Counted from the first letter of the stretch, positions 32,909-42,094 are shown. The stretch is DNA of 64,000 nucleotides from CAZMOK01 sp964567785 (GCA_964567785.1 CAZMOK010000006.1:10569-74568), one strand, 5' to 3'. Notes: generated by a model from the sequence alone, not told the origin. Numbers and translations: made by a program.

Positions 32909-33175
32909 ATGAAGCATCTTAATATAACAGTAAAAGGGAAAGTACAGAATGTCGGGTTCAGGCACTTCACCAATAAAAGAGCTAATGAACTGAATGTGAA
33001 TGGCTTTGTAAAAAATTTACCCAATGGCGATGTATACATTGAGGCTGAAGCTGAGGAGAATGTGATTAATACATTCCTTACACTTGTCCGCCAGGGACCC
33101 ACATGGGCAAGGGTGGATGATGTCTCTCTCCAGGAAGCACCGCCGGATAATTTTGAAGATTTCACGATAAGGTAG
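32909..33175 (+). CDS. acyP: acylphosphatase
   Basis: An 88-residue enzyme that hydrolyses carboxyl-phosphate bonds such as acetyl phosphate or carbamoyl phosphate. The active-site loop KVQNVGFRHF contains the phosphate-binding Arg18, and GFVKNLPNGDVYIEAEAEE contains the catalytic Asn36. Length is normal. It closes the three-gene unit that starts at 32031. Confidence 0.95.
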   Translation: MKHLNITVKGKVQNVGFRHFTNKRANELNVNGFVKNLPNGDVYIEAEAEENVINTFLTLVRQGPTWARVDDVSLQEAPPDNFEDFTIR

Positions 33176-33184
33176 AACAGTGTT

Positions 33185-33219
33185 CAGTTATCAGTTATCA
33201 GTTATCAGTTATCAGTTAT
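33185..33219. repeat. heptamer array, 5 units of CAGTTAT
   Basis: Five perfect copies of CAGTTAT, 9 bases after the acylphosphatase stop. Read on the minus strand the unit is a rotation of TGATAAC, the unit seen in the array at 1061. Confidence 0.9.
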
Positions 33220-33270
33220 CTGTTGTAAGTCAGTAGTTAGGCGCTATTTTGAGGTAATATAGGTTCTTAA

Positions 33271-33298
33271 ACTAAACACTAAAAACTAAACACTCAAC
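33271..33298. repeat. heptamer array, 4 units
   Basis: ACTAAAC, ACTAAAA, ACTAAAC, ACTCAAC in tandem, ending 1 base before the mnmD stop codon. It is on the other side of the same convergent gap as the array at 33185. Confidence 0.85.
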
Positions 33299-33299
33299 G

Positions 33300-33974
33300 C
33301 TATTTTTTTACTGCTCTTAGCATATGCCTCTTGCCTTTTGGCCCGGGCAAACGCTCCACATCAAAACCAGCTTCTATTAGGTCCCTCCTGACCTGTCCCT
33401 TCGCTGAGTAAGTTACCAGAATGCCGTCCCGAACAACACACTCTCCTGTCGACGTTAAAACCTCTTTCTTCCACATTGGTGGTTGGAGATCCGGCCCGAA
33501 GGCATCATAATATACCAGGTTGAAGAAGTCTTTCTCAATATTATAAAACCTCCAGTCAGCCCTGATCTTTCTGAATTTAAAATCATCGCTGATCTGTATG
33601 CCATCACCCCATGGTGCCTTGTGCATCATAAGCAACAGTTCTTCAGCTCCTTGAAAATCAATTATTTCACCATAGTTGAGTTTTATATATATGTCTTTCT
33701 CAATGGGATAAAGTTCAAAAGTACAGTAATCAACTTCTATCCCCCATTTCTGAGATTCTATGGAGGAAAGTAACGCATTGAGTCCCGTGCCGAAACCTGT
33801 CTCTAATATTTTTATATGTTTTATCCCTTTGCCGGCGAGCCACCTGAATCCATTCTCTATAAAGACATGCTCCGCTTCTGTAATTGCACCGTATGTGGAG
33901 TGGTAATGGTCGTCAATACCTTTATCATACAAGGTATGACTCCCGTCGCCGGTTATTTTCAGGATCTTTTTCAA
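33300..33974 (-). CDS. mnmD: tRNA U34 5-methylaminomethyl-2-thiouridine methyltransferase (MnmD)
   Basis: A 224-residue SAM-dependent methyltransferase of the MnmC N-terminal domain type without the FAD oxidase half, usually called MnmD. Signatures are the opening TGDGSHTLYDK, the SAM loop ILETGFGTGLNALL, the NLVYYDAFGPDLQPPMW segment and the end GPKGKRHMLRA. It makes the last step of mnm5s2U at the wobble base. The start is TTG at 33974, since no ATG fits the family's N terminus. It lies 8 bases after the lipoprotein gene. Confidence 0.92.
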   Translation of the reverse strand: MKKILKITGDGSHTLYDKGIDDHYHSTYGAITEAEHVFIENGFRWLAGKGIKHIKILETGFGTGLNALLSSIESQKWGIEVDYCTFELYPIEKDIYIKLNYGEIIDFQGAEELLLMMHKAPWGDGIQISDDFKFRKIRADWRFYNIEKDFFNLVYYDAFGPDLQPPMWKKEVLTSTGECVVRDGILVTYSAKGQVRRDLIEAGFDVERLPGPKGKRHMLRAVKK

Positions 33975-33982
33975 ATACCAGG

Positions 33983-35272
33983 TTACTTATTAAATAAGAG
34001 GTGCATGTCGAGAATCTCGCTTCCCTGCTCAATCATATCAAGTTCGTTTCCACTGTCATAGTCAAGAATGATCAATTTACTTCCCCTGGCAGCGAAAATA
34101 CTCCTGCTATAGGGGTCATACCTCAGAATGTCAGCTTCCAGGTTGCTGTAATCCGTAACCACCTTAAGGTAGTGATCGTATTCGAAGATACCTTTATCTG
34201 TCAGCACCAGAAAAACCCTATCATCAATCCTGGTCACTGAAGAGATATTAATACCTTCAAGCCTCTGTTCTTCTGTATAAATAAACTTATTCGGATCAAG
34301 TGACCTCACCACCCCGTCGAGGCCTTCATTTAGGAATACCAGTGCCTGCCCCTGGCTGGAACTTATACCGGCCACGTCAGTGCTGATATTGATCCTGTTC
34401 TGCTCAATGCCGGTTTCCAGGTAATAGATTATAAGGAATCTCTCCAGGCCGTTCCTTGAGACCTGTTCAGCAACCAAACGATCGTCAAAAACATGAAAAA
34501 CCTCAGGAACGAAAAGTTCCAGTGCTGTGGTCTGAAACACAATTTCGCCTTCCATTCCAAAACCGAAGAGATCACCATTCCCGGTTGAAACATAAAAATA
34601 TTCGCCTGACCGGGCAAATACATATTCAGGATAGGGTACTGTAGCATTCTTCACCCATTCAGGGTCATAATTAAAGGTATTGTAGGCAGTAATCACCGAG
34701 GGTGATGCTTTGATGTAAAAGAACAGCCCAAACCTGGAACTTACAGATGACAGGCCATACCGCTGCTGAATGTTGAAAGCTGTATCAAGGCTCAGTGAGG
34801 GATCCATCACACTTATTCCAGATATTTGGCTGTTAAGTTTTTTAACGATAATGATATTCTCAAGATCCTGTTCAAGCCCCCTGACCCTTATTGTACGGAA
34901 CATCCTGGTTGTATTGAGACCATCACTTGCAATAATAAGAAGCTCATAACTATCGTTTTCCAGTGTAGTATTATCCAAAGGGTATTTAAGATCGATGGTA
35001 AATTCCCTTTCATCGGGATAAAATAACCGGGGTGTGGTCAGATTCACCAACTGGTCATTTACAAGTGACAATTGGATACTGCTTAATTTCATATTATCTG
35101 AAACAAAGGCAAGAACCCTCACTGAATCACCAGCAGAAAACTCTTTGTTGACTAAAGGCTCTGCAATATCAACACTTGGCCGGCTTAAGTCATCCTGTTT
35201 GTTGCAGGCTGAAGCGAGTATAATAAGAACCGGCAAAATCAGCAGGAAAGCAATATGTCCTGTTCTATACAA
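33983..35272 (-). CDS. lipoprotein with Ig-like N-terminal domain, function unknown
   Basis: A 429-residue putative surface or periplasmic lipoprotein. A signal of about 20 residues ends in a lipobox-like ILASACNK. Residues about 30-130 look like an Ig-like beta-sandwich (PSVDIAEPLVNKEFSAGDSVRVLAFVSD, NDSYELLIIASDG). The rest resembles an irregular beta-propeller, with repeated strands such as FYVSTGNGDLFGFG and RVFLVLTDKGIFEYD. No enzymatic motif was found. The start is TTG, with no ATG available. It is probably cotranscribed with mnmD (8-base gap). Confidence 0.75.
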   Translation of the reverse strand: MYRTGHIAFLLILPVLIILASACNKQDDLSRPSVDIAEPLVNKEFSAGDSVRVLAFVSDNMKLSSIQLSLVNDQLVNLTTPRLFYPDEREFTIDLKYPLDNTTLENDSYELLIIASDGLNTTRMFRTIRVRGLEQDLENIIIVKKLNSQISGISVMDPSLSLDTAFNIQQRYGLSSVSSRFGLFFYIKASPSVITAYNTFNYDPEWVKNATVPYPEYVFARSGEYFYVSTGNGDLFGFGMEGEIVFQTTALELFVPEVFHVFDDRLVAEQVSRNGLERFLIIYYLETGIEQNRINISTDVAGISSSQGQALVFLNEGLDGVVRSLDPNKFIYTEEQRLEGINISSVTRIDDRVFLVLTDKGIFEYDHYLKVVTDYSNLEADILRYDPYSRSIFAARGSKLIILDYDSGNELDMIEQGSEILDMHLLFNK

Positions 35273-35320
35273 TGAAAACTGATTATTAATATCTTTAACA
35301 GTTGAAAATAGGAAATTATC

Positions 35321-36028
35321 ATGATAAACGATGTATCTCTCGAAAATATTCTGTTCCTGGATATTGAAACTGTCCCTGCATATGGTTCTTATGACGAACT
35401 TTCTCCTGTCATGAAAAAGCTGTGGGATAAGAAAGCGGAGAGGATAAAGAGGACAGAAGAGGATACTCCTGATAATCTTTACCCAAGGGCAGGTATCTAT
35501 GCGGAATTTGGCAGGATAATCTGTATTTCGGCCGGTTTTTTCAACCAGGATATTTTCAGGTTGAAATCCTACTACGGCGACGATGAAAAGGAACTCCTCC
35601 TTTCTTTTGCAGGTTTACTGAACACCCACTTCTGCACTGATGAAAAAAGGCTTTGTGCACATAACGGCAAGGAATTCGATTTTCCATACATAGCAAGGAG
35701 AATGTTGGTAAATGACATCCGGATACCCCGTATACTCGACCTGCACGGAAAGAAACCCTGGGAAGTGCAGCACCTTGATACAATGGAACTATGGAAATTC
35801 GGCGACCATAAAAATTACACTTCACTCGAGCTATTGACCTCCATTTTCAATATACCCACGCCCAAAGATGATATCGATGGCAGTGAAGTATGGAAAGTGT
35901 ACTGGAAAGAAAAAGACCTTGACCGTATAGCGGCATATTGCCAGAAGGACGTTGTGGCCATTGCACAGGTATTTCTTAGATACCAGGGCATGCCTATACT
36001 CCCCGAAGAAAAGATCATACTGGTATAA
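35321..36028 (+). CDS. PolB-type 3'-5' exonuclease (DNA_pol_B_exo2 family)
   Basis: A 235-residue nuclease of the DEDDy superfamily. Acidic residues are in LFLDIETVPAY (D14, E16), the His/Asp in CAHNGKEFDFPYIARRM and the final YCQKDVVAIAQVF (Tyr and Asp). The region corresponds to the proofreading domain of family B polymerases without the polymerase part. The family is widespread in Bacteroidota, and a role in DNA or RNA end trimming is expected. The element TATCTTTA (35290-35297), one base off the consensus, may be its promoter. Confidence 0.88.
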   Translation: MINDVSLENILFLDIETVPAYGSYDELSPVMKKLWDKKAERIKRTEEDTPDNLYPRAGIYAEFGRIICISAGFFNQDIFRLKSYYGDDEKELLLSFAGLLNTHFCTDEKRLCAHNGKEFDFPYIARRMLVNDIRIPRILDLHGKKPWEVQHLDTMELWKFGDHKNYTSLELLTSIFNIPTPKDDIDGSEVWKVYWKEKDLDRIAAYCQKDVVAIAQVFLRYQGMPILPEEKIILV

Positions 36029-36095
36029 AATAACTGAGCTGACTTCCCGTCGTAAAGTTATTTATGAGATTCTCTTATTGATCGTCCCTTTTCAT

Positions 36096-36103
36096 TAAAT
36101 TTG
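36096..36103 (+). promoter_or_regulatory. Bacteroidota -7 element for the 36-40 kb operon (TAAATTTG)
   Basis: Matches TAnnTTTG, 29 bases before the ATG at 36133, the first of four overlapping genes. Confidence 0.6.
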
Positions 36104-36132
36104 CTTTAGATCAACAAAAAAAAATCAGAATA

Positions 36133-37137
36133 ATGGCAGATTTAACCACGAAATACATGGGTCTCGAACTCAAGTCACCCATAATTATCGGAAGTTCAGG
36201 ATTGACCGATAAAGCAGAAAAAATTGAAAAACTTGATAAAGCAGGGGCCGGTGCTGTTGTCCTCAAATCTATCTTTGAGGAAGAAATTCTTATGGAATAC
36301 GAGGAAGTGCTTCGGCATGAAGCGCCGGGTCGTTACAAGGACGACTATCTTGATTATTTCGATTACAAGATCAAGGAATCAAACATTGAGAATTATATCA
36401 AGCTGATAGTTGACTCAAAAAAGAAGGCTGAAATACCTGTAATAGCCAGTATCAACTGTGCATCATCGCACGAATGGTCCTATTTTGCAAAGAAAATACA
36501 GGAGGCAGGTGCAGACGCACTGGAGCTGAATATATTCATTCTGCCATCTGATTTGAACCGTTCAGCTGAAGAAGTGGAAAGGACCTATCTTGAGATCATC
36601 CAAATGGTAAGGAACGCGATCAAAATTCCGGTTGCCATAAAGATGAGTCCCTACTTTGCCAACCTTTCTGCTTTCCTCCAGGAAATTTCAAGAACGAATA
36701 TTGCTGCCATTGTACTTTTCAATCGCACCTACAACCCTGATATTGATACAGAAAAAATGGAAGTTACCAGCTCGAATGTACTCAGTGATCCGCATGATAT
36801 TTTCCGGTCACTTCGCTGGATCGCCCTTATGGCAAACAGGATACAGTGCGACCTTGCAGCCTCAACCGGTATTCACAGCGGAGAGGCTGTAATAAAGCAA
36901 TTACTTGCGGGAGCAACTGTGACCCAGGTGGTTTCTGTATTATATGAGAAGGGGCCTGAATACCTCAAGCAGATCACCAATGATGTGAAGGAATGGATGA
37001 AAAGAAAAGATTTTAATAGTGTTGATGAATTCAGGGGATTGTTGAGCCAGGAAAAAGCCGCTAACCCTTCCCTTTACGAAAGGGTTCAGTTCATGAAATA
37101 CTTTTCTGACAAAGATAAATACAGCGAAAAAACATGA
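36133..37137 (+). CDS. dihydroorotate dehydrogenase-like FMN protein
   Basis: A 334-residue TIM-barrel protein of the dihydroorotate dehydrogenase fold: YMGLELKSPIIIGSSGLTD at the N terminus, VIASINCASSHEWSYFAKKIQEAGADALELNI and VAIKMSPYFANL in the phosphate/FMN regions, DLAASTGIHSGEAVIKQLLAGAT near the C terminus. It is a separate branch (often labelled DHODH-like) rather than the pyrimidine enzyme, and no pyrimidine genes are near. It is first in an operon; its stop overlaps the next start by 4 bases. Confidence 0.88.
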   Translation: MADLTTKYMGLELKSPIIIGSSGLTDKAEKIEKLDKAGAGAVVLKSIFEEEILMEYEEVLRHEAPGRYKDDYLDYFDYKIKESNIENYIKLIVDSKKKAEIPVIASINCASSHEWSYFAKKIQEAGADALELNIFILPSDLNRSAEEVERTYLEIIQMVRNAIKIPVAIKMSPYFANLSAFLQEISRTNIAAIVLFNRTYNPDIDTEKMEVTSSNVLSDPHDIFRSLRWIALMANRIQCDLAASTGIHSGEAVIKQLLAGATVTQVVSVLYEKGPEYLKQITNDVKEWMKRKDFNSVDEFRGLLSQEKAANPSLYERVQFMKYFSDKDKYSEKT

Positions 37138-37442
37138 TAGTCACGATTGTGGAAATAAAGGTAAAAGAGGAGTTCCTTGAGCCATTCATAGAAATAACAA
37201 GGTATAATCACAAACATTCAGTTGAAGAAGAGGGCAATCTCCGTTTCGATATCCTGCAGCATATTGATGACCCTAAAAGGTTTACACTGTATGAAGCCTA
37301 TAAAAACGAAGAATCGGCTGCTGCGCACAAGAAAACCAGGCACTATCTCAAATGGAAAGATATGGTAGCCGAATGGATGGCAAAGCCAAGAAAAGGGATC
37401 AGGCATAGAGTCATTGAACCTAATTCTGTTTCCCAATGGTAA
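37134..37442 (+). CDS. LsrG-like antibiotic biosynthesis monooxygenase-fold protein
   Basis: A 102-residue ferredoxin-fold (ABM/YgiN) protein. The line VEIKVKEEFLEPFIE, HSVEEEGNLRFDILQ and FTLYEAYKNEESAAAHKKTRHYLKW closely resembles LsrG, the isomerase for phosphorylated autoinducer-2. No lsr genes are here, so the substrate may be another small dicarbonyl. It overlaps its neighbours by 4 and 7 bases and so belongs to the four-gene operon. Confidence 0.82.
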   Translation: MIVTIVEIKVKEEFLEPFIEITRYNHKHSVEEEGNLRFDILQHIDDPKRFTLYEAYKNEESAAAHKKTRHYLKWKDMVAEWMAKPRKGIRHRVIEPNSVSQW

Positions 37443-38611
37443 GGTCGTTCAAGTTTGCATCAACGCCTGAGATCATTTTCGGGAACGGATCTTTCCAGCA
37501 GTTGCCCGGGCTGATCCGAAGGTATGGAGATCACATGTTGTTACTGACCGGGGCCAGGTCACTCAGGGAATCACCATTCTTTAAAACTTTTTCAGACAAC
37601 CTGAAAAAAAATAATTTCAGGTACGAGGTTATCGGGATCTCAGAAGAGCCCTCCCCAATGCTTATTGATGGTCTTACAAGCAAATTCAGGCGTCACATGC
37701 CTGATGTAGTTGTAAGCATTGGGGGAGGCAGTGTCATTGATTCCGGAAAGGCTATGTCGGCCATGCTCCCCGACCTGCACTCTGTTTATGAATACCTGGA
37801 AGGAGTGGGGACCGGAAAACAGCACTCCGGAAAAAAAGTGCCCTTCATAGCCGTTCCTACCACATCTGGTACCGGTAGCGAAACAACTAAAAATGCCGTT
37901 TTGAGTGATGTGGGAAAAACCGGTTTTAAAAAATCAATAAGGCATAACAATTTTGTCCCTGATATCGCCCTTATAGACCCTGAGCTCACTCTTTCCTGTC
38001 CTTCCAACGTAACGGCTGCCTGTGGAATGGATGCCTTCACACAGTTGCTGGAGTCTTACGTTTCTCTCAATGCTTCACCTTTAACGGATGCATTAGCATA
38101 CTCAGGTTTGGAAACAGCCATAAAGTCGCTTGTCAGGACATATAAAAACCATTCCGACCTTGAGGCAAGGACAGGCATGAGCTATGCCGCTTTGCTCTCG
38201 GGGATAACACTTGCCAATGCCGGACTTGGTGTTGTTCATGGTTTTGCCTCTGTCATTGGCGGTTACCATAATATTCCTCATGGAGTTATATGCGGGATGT
38301 TGCTTGCAGAAAGCACAAAAATGAATATTGAGATCCTGCGGAGAAATTCTCCTGACAGCCTTGCCCTTGAAAAATACAGGAAGATTGGCTTTCTGATGAT
38401 GAAAAATAGCAACGGAGAAACAGGTGATCCCCTTGATATACTGGTAAATAAACTCTTTGAGTGGACTAAAGAACTGAAGATGCCGAAACTTGGGAATTAC
38501 GGCATCAGGGAAAGAGACCTGTCTCATATCATAGAAGAAACCGGCATAAAACATAATCCGGCTGAACTGGGAAAGCATGAACTTGAAACAATAATCAGAA
38601 ACAGATGCTGA
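37436..38611 (+). CDS. iron-containing alcohol dehydrogenase
   Basis: A 391-residue group III (Fe-dependent) alcohol dehydrogenase. The NAD(P)-binding part has VVSIGGGSVIDSGKA and VPTTSGTGSETTKNAVL; the metal ligands fall in DPELTLSCPSNVTAACGMDAFTQLLE (Asp/His positions) and in HGFASVIGGYHNIPHGVICG (two His). The family oxidises primary alcohols or reduces aldehydes. In this operon the substrate is probably the product of the following PLP enzyme or of the LsrG-like step, but that is a guess. Confidence 0.9.
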   Translation: MVRSFKFASTPEIIFGNGSFQQLPGLIRRYGDHMLLLTGARSLRESPFFKTFSDNLKKNNFRYEVIGISEEPSPMLIDGLTSKFRRHMPDVVVSIGGGSVIDSGKAMSAMLPDLHSVYEYLEGVGTGKQHSGKKVPFIAVPTTSGTGSETTKNAVLSDVGKTGFKKSIRHNNFVPDIALIDPELTLSCPSNVTAACGMDAFTQLLESYVSLNASPLTDALAYSGLETAIKSLVRTYKNHSDLEARTGMSYAALLSGITLANAGLGVVHGFASVIGGYHNIPHGVICGMLLAESTKMNIEILRRNSPDSLALEKYRKIGFLMMKNSNGETGDPLDILVNKLFEWTKELKMPKLGNYGIRERDLSHIIEETGIKHNPAELGKHELETIIRNRC

Positions 38612-39699
38612 TGCTTCAGATTACTAAGCCAACGATGGTCCTCGACCGGCGGAAGTGCCTGCGCAATTTGGCAGATATGAAAGAAAAAGCCAGGGAAAGC
38701 AATGTGGATTTCAGGCCTCACTTCAAGACCCATCAATCCGCATTGGTAGGCAACTGGTTCAGGAAAGCCGGTATCCACTCAATAACTGTCTCTACTGTTT
38801 CGATGGCCAGGAAATTCTGTAATTACGGCTGGAAGGATATAACCATATCCCTTCCTGTTAACATACTTGAAGTATCCGAGATCAATGAGCTTGCCAAGGA
38901 ATTGAATCTTCATATAGTCACTGAATCAGCAGAAGCGCTTCAATTTCTCGAAGGCAACCTCATCTATGGAGTGGGGGTTTATATTAAGGTCGATACAGGC
39001 TATAACCGATCCGGGATCGGATGGAAAGACCTCAAACAATTTTCTGAGATCATCAAATTTATAAAAGGAGCTTCAAAGCTGGAATTTATAGGTTTGCTCA
39101 CTCATTCCGGTCAAACCTACCACGTGGAAACACGTACGGAGATCATCGAAATATATAACGATACTGTATTAAAAATGAATTATATACGCGAACATTTCCA
39201 GGACGACGTCCCGGAAATGAAGATCTCCATTGGTGATACACCTTCCTGCAGCCTGGTTCAGAAATTTACCGGTATTGATGAAATCAGGCCCGGGAATTTC
39301 ATTTTTTACGACCTTATGCAGTATTCAATCGGGGCCTGCAGTATTGACCAGATCGGGCTCTCAGTTGCCTGTCCGGTAATTGCCAAATCCCCGCAAAGAA
39401 ATGAAATTGTAATATACGGGGGAGCGGCACAACTTTCCAAGGACTTCCTCTTTAAAAGCAGCGGTGACAGGATATACGGTTATGTGGTCCTTTATGAGGG
39501 TGAAGAATGGACAAAACCGGTCAAAGGCACCTACCTGGCAAGGATTACGCAGGATCACGGGATTATCAAGACAACAAACGAATTCTTTAAACGGGTTAAA
39601 AGAGGTGATATTCTGGGGATACTTCCTATACATTCCTGCCTGACGGCCAACCTACTCAAAACATATGTCACCCTCGACGGTGAAAACATTGATTATTAG
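38605..39699 (+). CDS. PLP-dependent D-threonine aldolase / D-serine dehydratase-like protein
   Basis: A 364-residue fold-type III PLP enzyme of the alanine-racemase-like family. The Schiff-base Lys is K41 in FRPHFKTHQS. Further PLP-site features are KVDTGYNRSGIGW and ISIGDTPS. Near the C terminus GILPIHSCLTANL has the His-x-Cys pair that binds metal in D-serine dehydratase and D-threonine aldolase, so the chemistry is probably on D-beta-hydroxy amino acids. It overlaps the alcohol dehydrogenase by 7 bases and ends the operon. Confidence 0.87.
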   Translation: MLMLQITKPTMVLDRRKCLRNLADMKEKARESNVDFRPHFKTHQSALVGNWFRKAGIHSITVSTVSMARKFCNYGWKDITISLPVNILEVSEINELAKELNLHIVTESAEALQFLEGNLIYGVGVYIKVDTGYNRSGIGWKDLKQFSEIIKFIKGASKLEFIGLLTHSGQTYHVETRTEIIEIYNDTVLKMNYIREHFQDDVPEMKISIGDTPSCSLVQKFTGIDEIRPGNFIFYDLMQYSIGACSIDQIGLSVACPVIAKSPQRNEIVIYGGAAQLSKDFLFKSSGDRIYGYVVLYEGEEWTKPVKGTYLARITQDHGIIKTTNEFFKRVKRGDILGILPIHSCLTANLLKTYVTLDGENIDY

Positions 39700-39786
39700 G
39701 CTCCCTGTTACAAGGGCCAAAACCATGCCTTTCCACCATCGAATTATCAACATTTTTTTCACCGTCATTTTGTTATTAAAAGTAGG

Positions 39787-41376
39787 ATGACATCCTCCAT
39801 GAGGCCTTCCAAAATATCTACTTTTGGGGGCATGGAAGACACCCAGGGAAAATCATTTACAGAAGACTCCAAAACTACCACCAGGCGAGAGAGAGAAAAG
39901 AAAAGCACACTTCAGAGGGCCATATATGAGCACGGAAAGATACCCCCTCAGGCAGTCGATCTTGAGGAGGCTGTACTGGGAGCGCTTATGCTTGAAAAAG
40001 ATGCGCTGGCAGCAGTCATTGATATCCTTAATCATGAAATGTTCTATAAAGAACAACACCAGAAGATCTTCAAGGCGATAACAAGACTGTTCGGTAAATC
40101 CGAACCGGTTGATATTTTAACTGTTACAAACGAACTTAAAAGCAACGGCGAGCTTGAAATAGCAGGTGGGGCCTATTATCTCACCCAACTGACCAACCGG
40201 GTTGCTTCCTCTGCCAACATAGAGCAGCACAGCCGTATCATTATCCAGAAACACATACAGCGAGAACTTATCAGGTTATCCTCCGAAGTCATAAAGGATG
40301 CTTTTGAAGACACAACCGATGTTTTCGACCTGCTCGACAAAGCGGAGCAAAACCTTTTCAGTGTAAGCGAAAACAGCCTTAGGAGAAATTACACGCTCAT
40401 GCCCGAGCTGGTAAAAAGCGCCATAGATGAAATTCAGAAAGCCAAAGACCAGGACGGAAACCTCAGGGGCATTCCGTCAGGCTTCACAGAGATTGACCGG
40501 GTCACTGCCGGATGGCAAAAATCAGACCTTATCATTCTTGCTTCCCGGCCAGGTATGGGAAAAACTGCATTCGCTCTTACAATGGCAAGGAATATGGCCG
40601 TGGATTTCCACAAACCGGTTGCTATATTCTCACTTGAGATGGCGTCGGTACAGCTTGTTACCCGTCTTATTGCAGCAGAATCATCACTGCCGGCAGAGAA
40701 GCTCAGAAAAGGTGATCTCCAGGAATATGAATGGACACAACTGAATTCAAAGATCAATAAACTGGTTGATGCACCGATATACATTGACGACACCCCTGCC
40801 CTCTCCATTTTCGAGCTCAGGGCAAAATGCCGCCGGCTAAAAGCCCAGCACGATATTGAGATGATCTTTGTGGATTACCTGCAGCTTATGACATCCGCAG
40901 TTGACAACAGGAGCGGAAACCGCGAGCAGGAGATCAGTAACATTTCCCGCTCACTGAAAAGCCTGGCCAAGGAACTGGATGTACCGATCCTTGCTCTCTC
41001 ACAGTTGAGCCGGGCCGTTGAAACACGGGGTGGATCAAAAAAGCCTATCCTCAGCGACCTGCGGGAGTCAGGAGCCATTGAGCAGGACGCCGATCTCGTT
41101 CTGTTCATATACCGTCCTGAATATTATCGCATTGATGAAGATGAGGAAGGGAACCCGACAAACGGCATGGCTGATATCAGTATTGCCAAGCACCGTAATG
41201 GTGCGCTGGCCGATATCAAACTCAGGTTTATCAATCAGCTTGCTAAATTTGTAGACCTTAACAAAGATGATTTCGATATTGATTTCAATGAAACAGACGA
41301 CTCCAACGGTAATATGAAAACTATTCCTTCAAAGTTGAACGAAATGAAAGATACTGACGATGACATTCCTTTCTAG
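39787..41376 (+). CDS. dnaB: replicative DNA helicase
   Basis: A 529-residue hexameric 5'-3' helicase. The N-terminal domain begins around KIPPQAVDLEEAVLGALMLEKDAL. The RecA-like motor has Walker A ASRPGMGKTAF and Walker B IEMIFVDYLQLM, then LSQLSRAVE and DLRESGAIEQDADLVLFIYR. The C-terminal acidic tail ends in DDDIPF. No intein is present. Starts at 39787, 39799 and 39832 are all possible. The TACTTTTG element at 39819 would fit the last as a leaderless start, while TCATTTTG at 39765 would fit the first. Confidence 0.96.
   Translation: MTSSMRPSKISTFGGMEDTQGKSFTEDSKTTTRREREKKSTLQRAIYEHGKIPPQAVDLEEAVLGALMLEKDALAAVIDILNHEMFYKEQHQKIFKAITRLFGKSEPVDILTVTNELKSNGELEIAGGAYYLTQLTNRVASSANIEQHSRIIIQKHIQRELIRLSSEVIKDAFEDTTDVFDLLDKAEQNLFSVSENSLRRNYTLMPELVKSAIDEIQKAKDQDGNLRGIPSGFTEIDRVTAGWQKSDLIILASRPGMGKTAFALTMARNMAVDFHKPVAIFSLEMASVQLVTRLIAAESSLPAEKLRKGDLQEYEWTQLNSKINKLVDAPIYIDDTPALSIFELRAKCRRLKAQHDIEMIFVDYLQLMTSAVDNRSGNREQEISNISRSLKSLAKELDVPILALSQLSRAVETRGGSKKPILSDLRESGAIEQDADLVLFIYRPEYYRIDEDEEGNPTNGMADISIAKHRNGALADIKLRFINQLAKFVDLNKDDFDIDFNETDDSNGNMKTIPSKLNEMKDTDDDIPF
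39819..39826 (+). promoter_or_regulatory. candidate -7 element inside the dnaB leader (TACTTTTG)
   Basis: Matches TAnnTTTG 5 bases before the in-frame ATG at 39832 (Met16 of the long form). If used, the dnaB message would start at that ATG. Confidence 0.35.
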
Positions 41377-41377
41377 T

Positions 41378-42094
41378 TCAGTATTTTGTCCCGTCTTCGC
41401 GGATCATAGGCACAAATCTTACAGGCAGGACGCGTTTTTGCTTTAATTTCCCCTTCTCTTTACGAAGAAAGTAAAGTTCCTGTGAATACACATTGCCCAC
41501 CGGAATGATCATCTTCCCTCCCTCGGCAAGCTGCTCTTCGAGCGGATCGGGGACTTCAGTAGGTGAACACGTTACGATTATTGCATCAAATGGAGCCGCC
41601 TCAGGCCATCCTTTGTATCCATCGCCTATCCTGACATAAACATTATCGTAACCGAGCTTTTCAAGTGTCTTACTTGCACTTTCACCAAGATTTTCAATTA
41701 TCTCAATGCTGTGAACGCTATCGCAGATCTCAGCAAGGACGGCAGCCTGGTAACCTGAGCCGGTGCCAACCTCCAGCACTCTGTCGGTTCTTTGCAGATC
41801 AAGGACCTCGGTCATGAATGCCACTATATATGGCTGGGAAATGGTTTGCCCTGATCCGATCGGCAACGGATAGTCACTATAAGCCTCCCTGCTGTATTGA
41901 TCAGGCACAAAATGATGTCGGGGGACAGCCCTCATTGCCCTGAGAACAGCAGTATCATCCACCCCCCTGTTAATAATCTGAGTCTGGACCATTCTCTCTC
42001 TTTCTTCCATTCTTTCATACATTTCAGCCCCCTGGGATATTGCCTTGCCCGAAATCAATAAAAATGCCAATATTAAAGAGAAACTCCATTTCAT
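41378..42094 (-). CDS. pcm: protein-L-isoaspartate O-methyltransferase with signal peptide
   Basis: A 238-residue enzyme that methylates isoaspartyl residues in damaged proteins. The Pcm signatures are present: MRAVPRHHFVP, LPIGSGQTISQPYIVAFM, VLEVGTGSGYQAAVLAEI and FDAIIVTCSPTEVP. A signal peptide (MKWSFSLILAFLLISGKAISQ) precedes the domain, so it is probably periplasmic. Periplasmic SAM is not known, so either the signal is inefficient or the cofactor source is unusual. Its stop is one base from the dnaB stop. Confidence 0.92.
   Translation of the reverse strand: MKWSFSLILAFLLISGKAISQGAEMYERMEERERMVQTQIINRGVDDTAVLRAMRAVPRHHFVPDQYSREAYSDYPLPIGSGQTISQPYIVAFMTEVLDLQRTDRVLEVGTGSGYQAAVLAEICDSVHSIEIIENLGESASKTLEKLGYDNVYVRIGDGYKGWPEAAPFDAIIVTCSPTEVPDPLEEQLAEGGKMIIPVGNVYSQELYFLRKEKGKLKQKRVLPVRFVPMIREDGTKY

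Noticed and set aside
33185..33298. Possible CRISPR-like repeat pair
   Set aside because: The units are 7 bases long with no spacers, so these are heptamer arrays, not a CRISPR.
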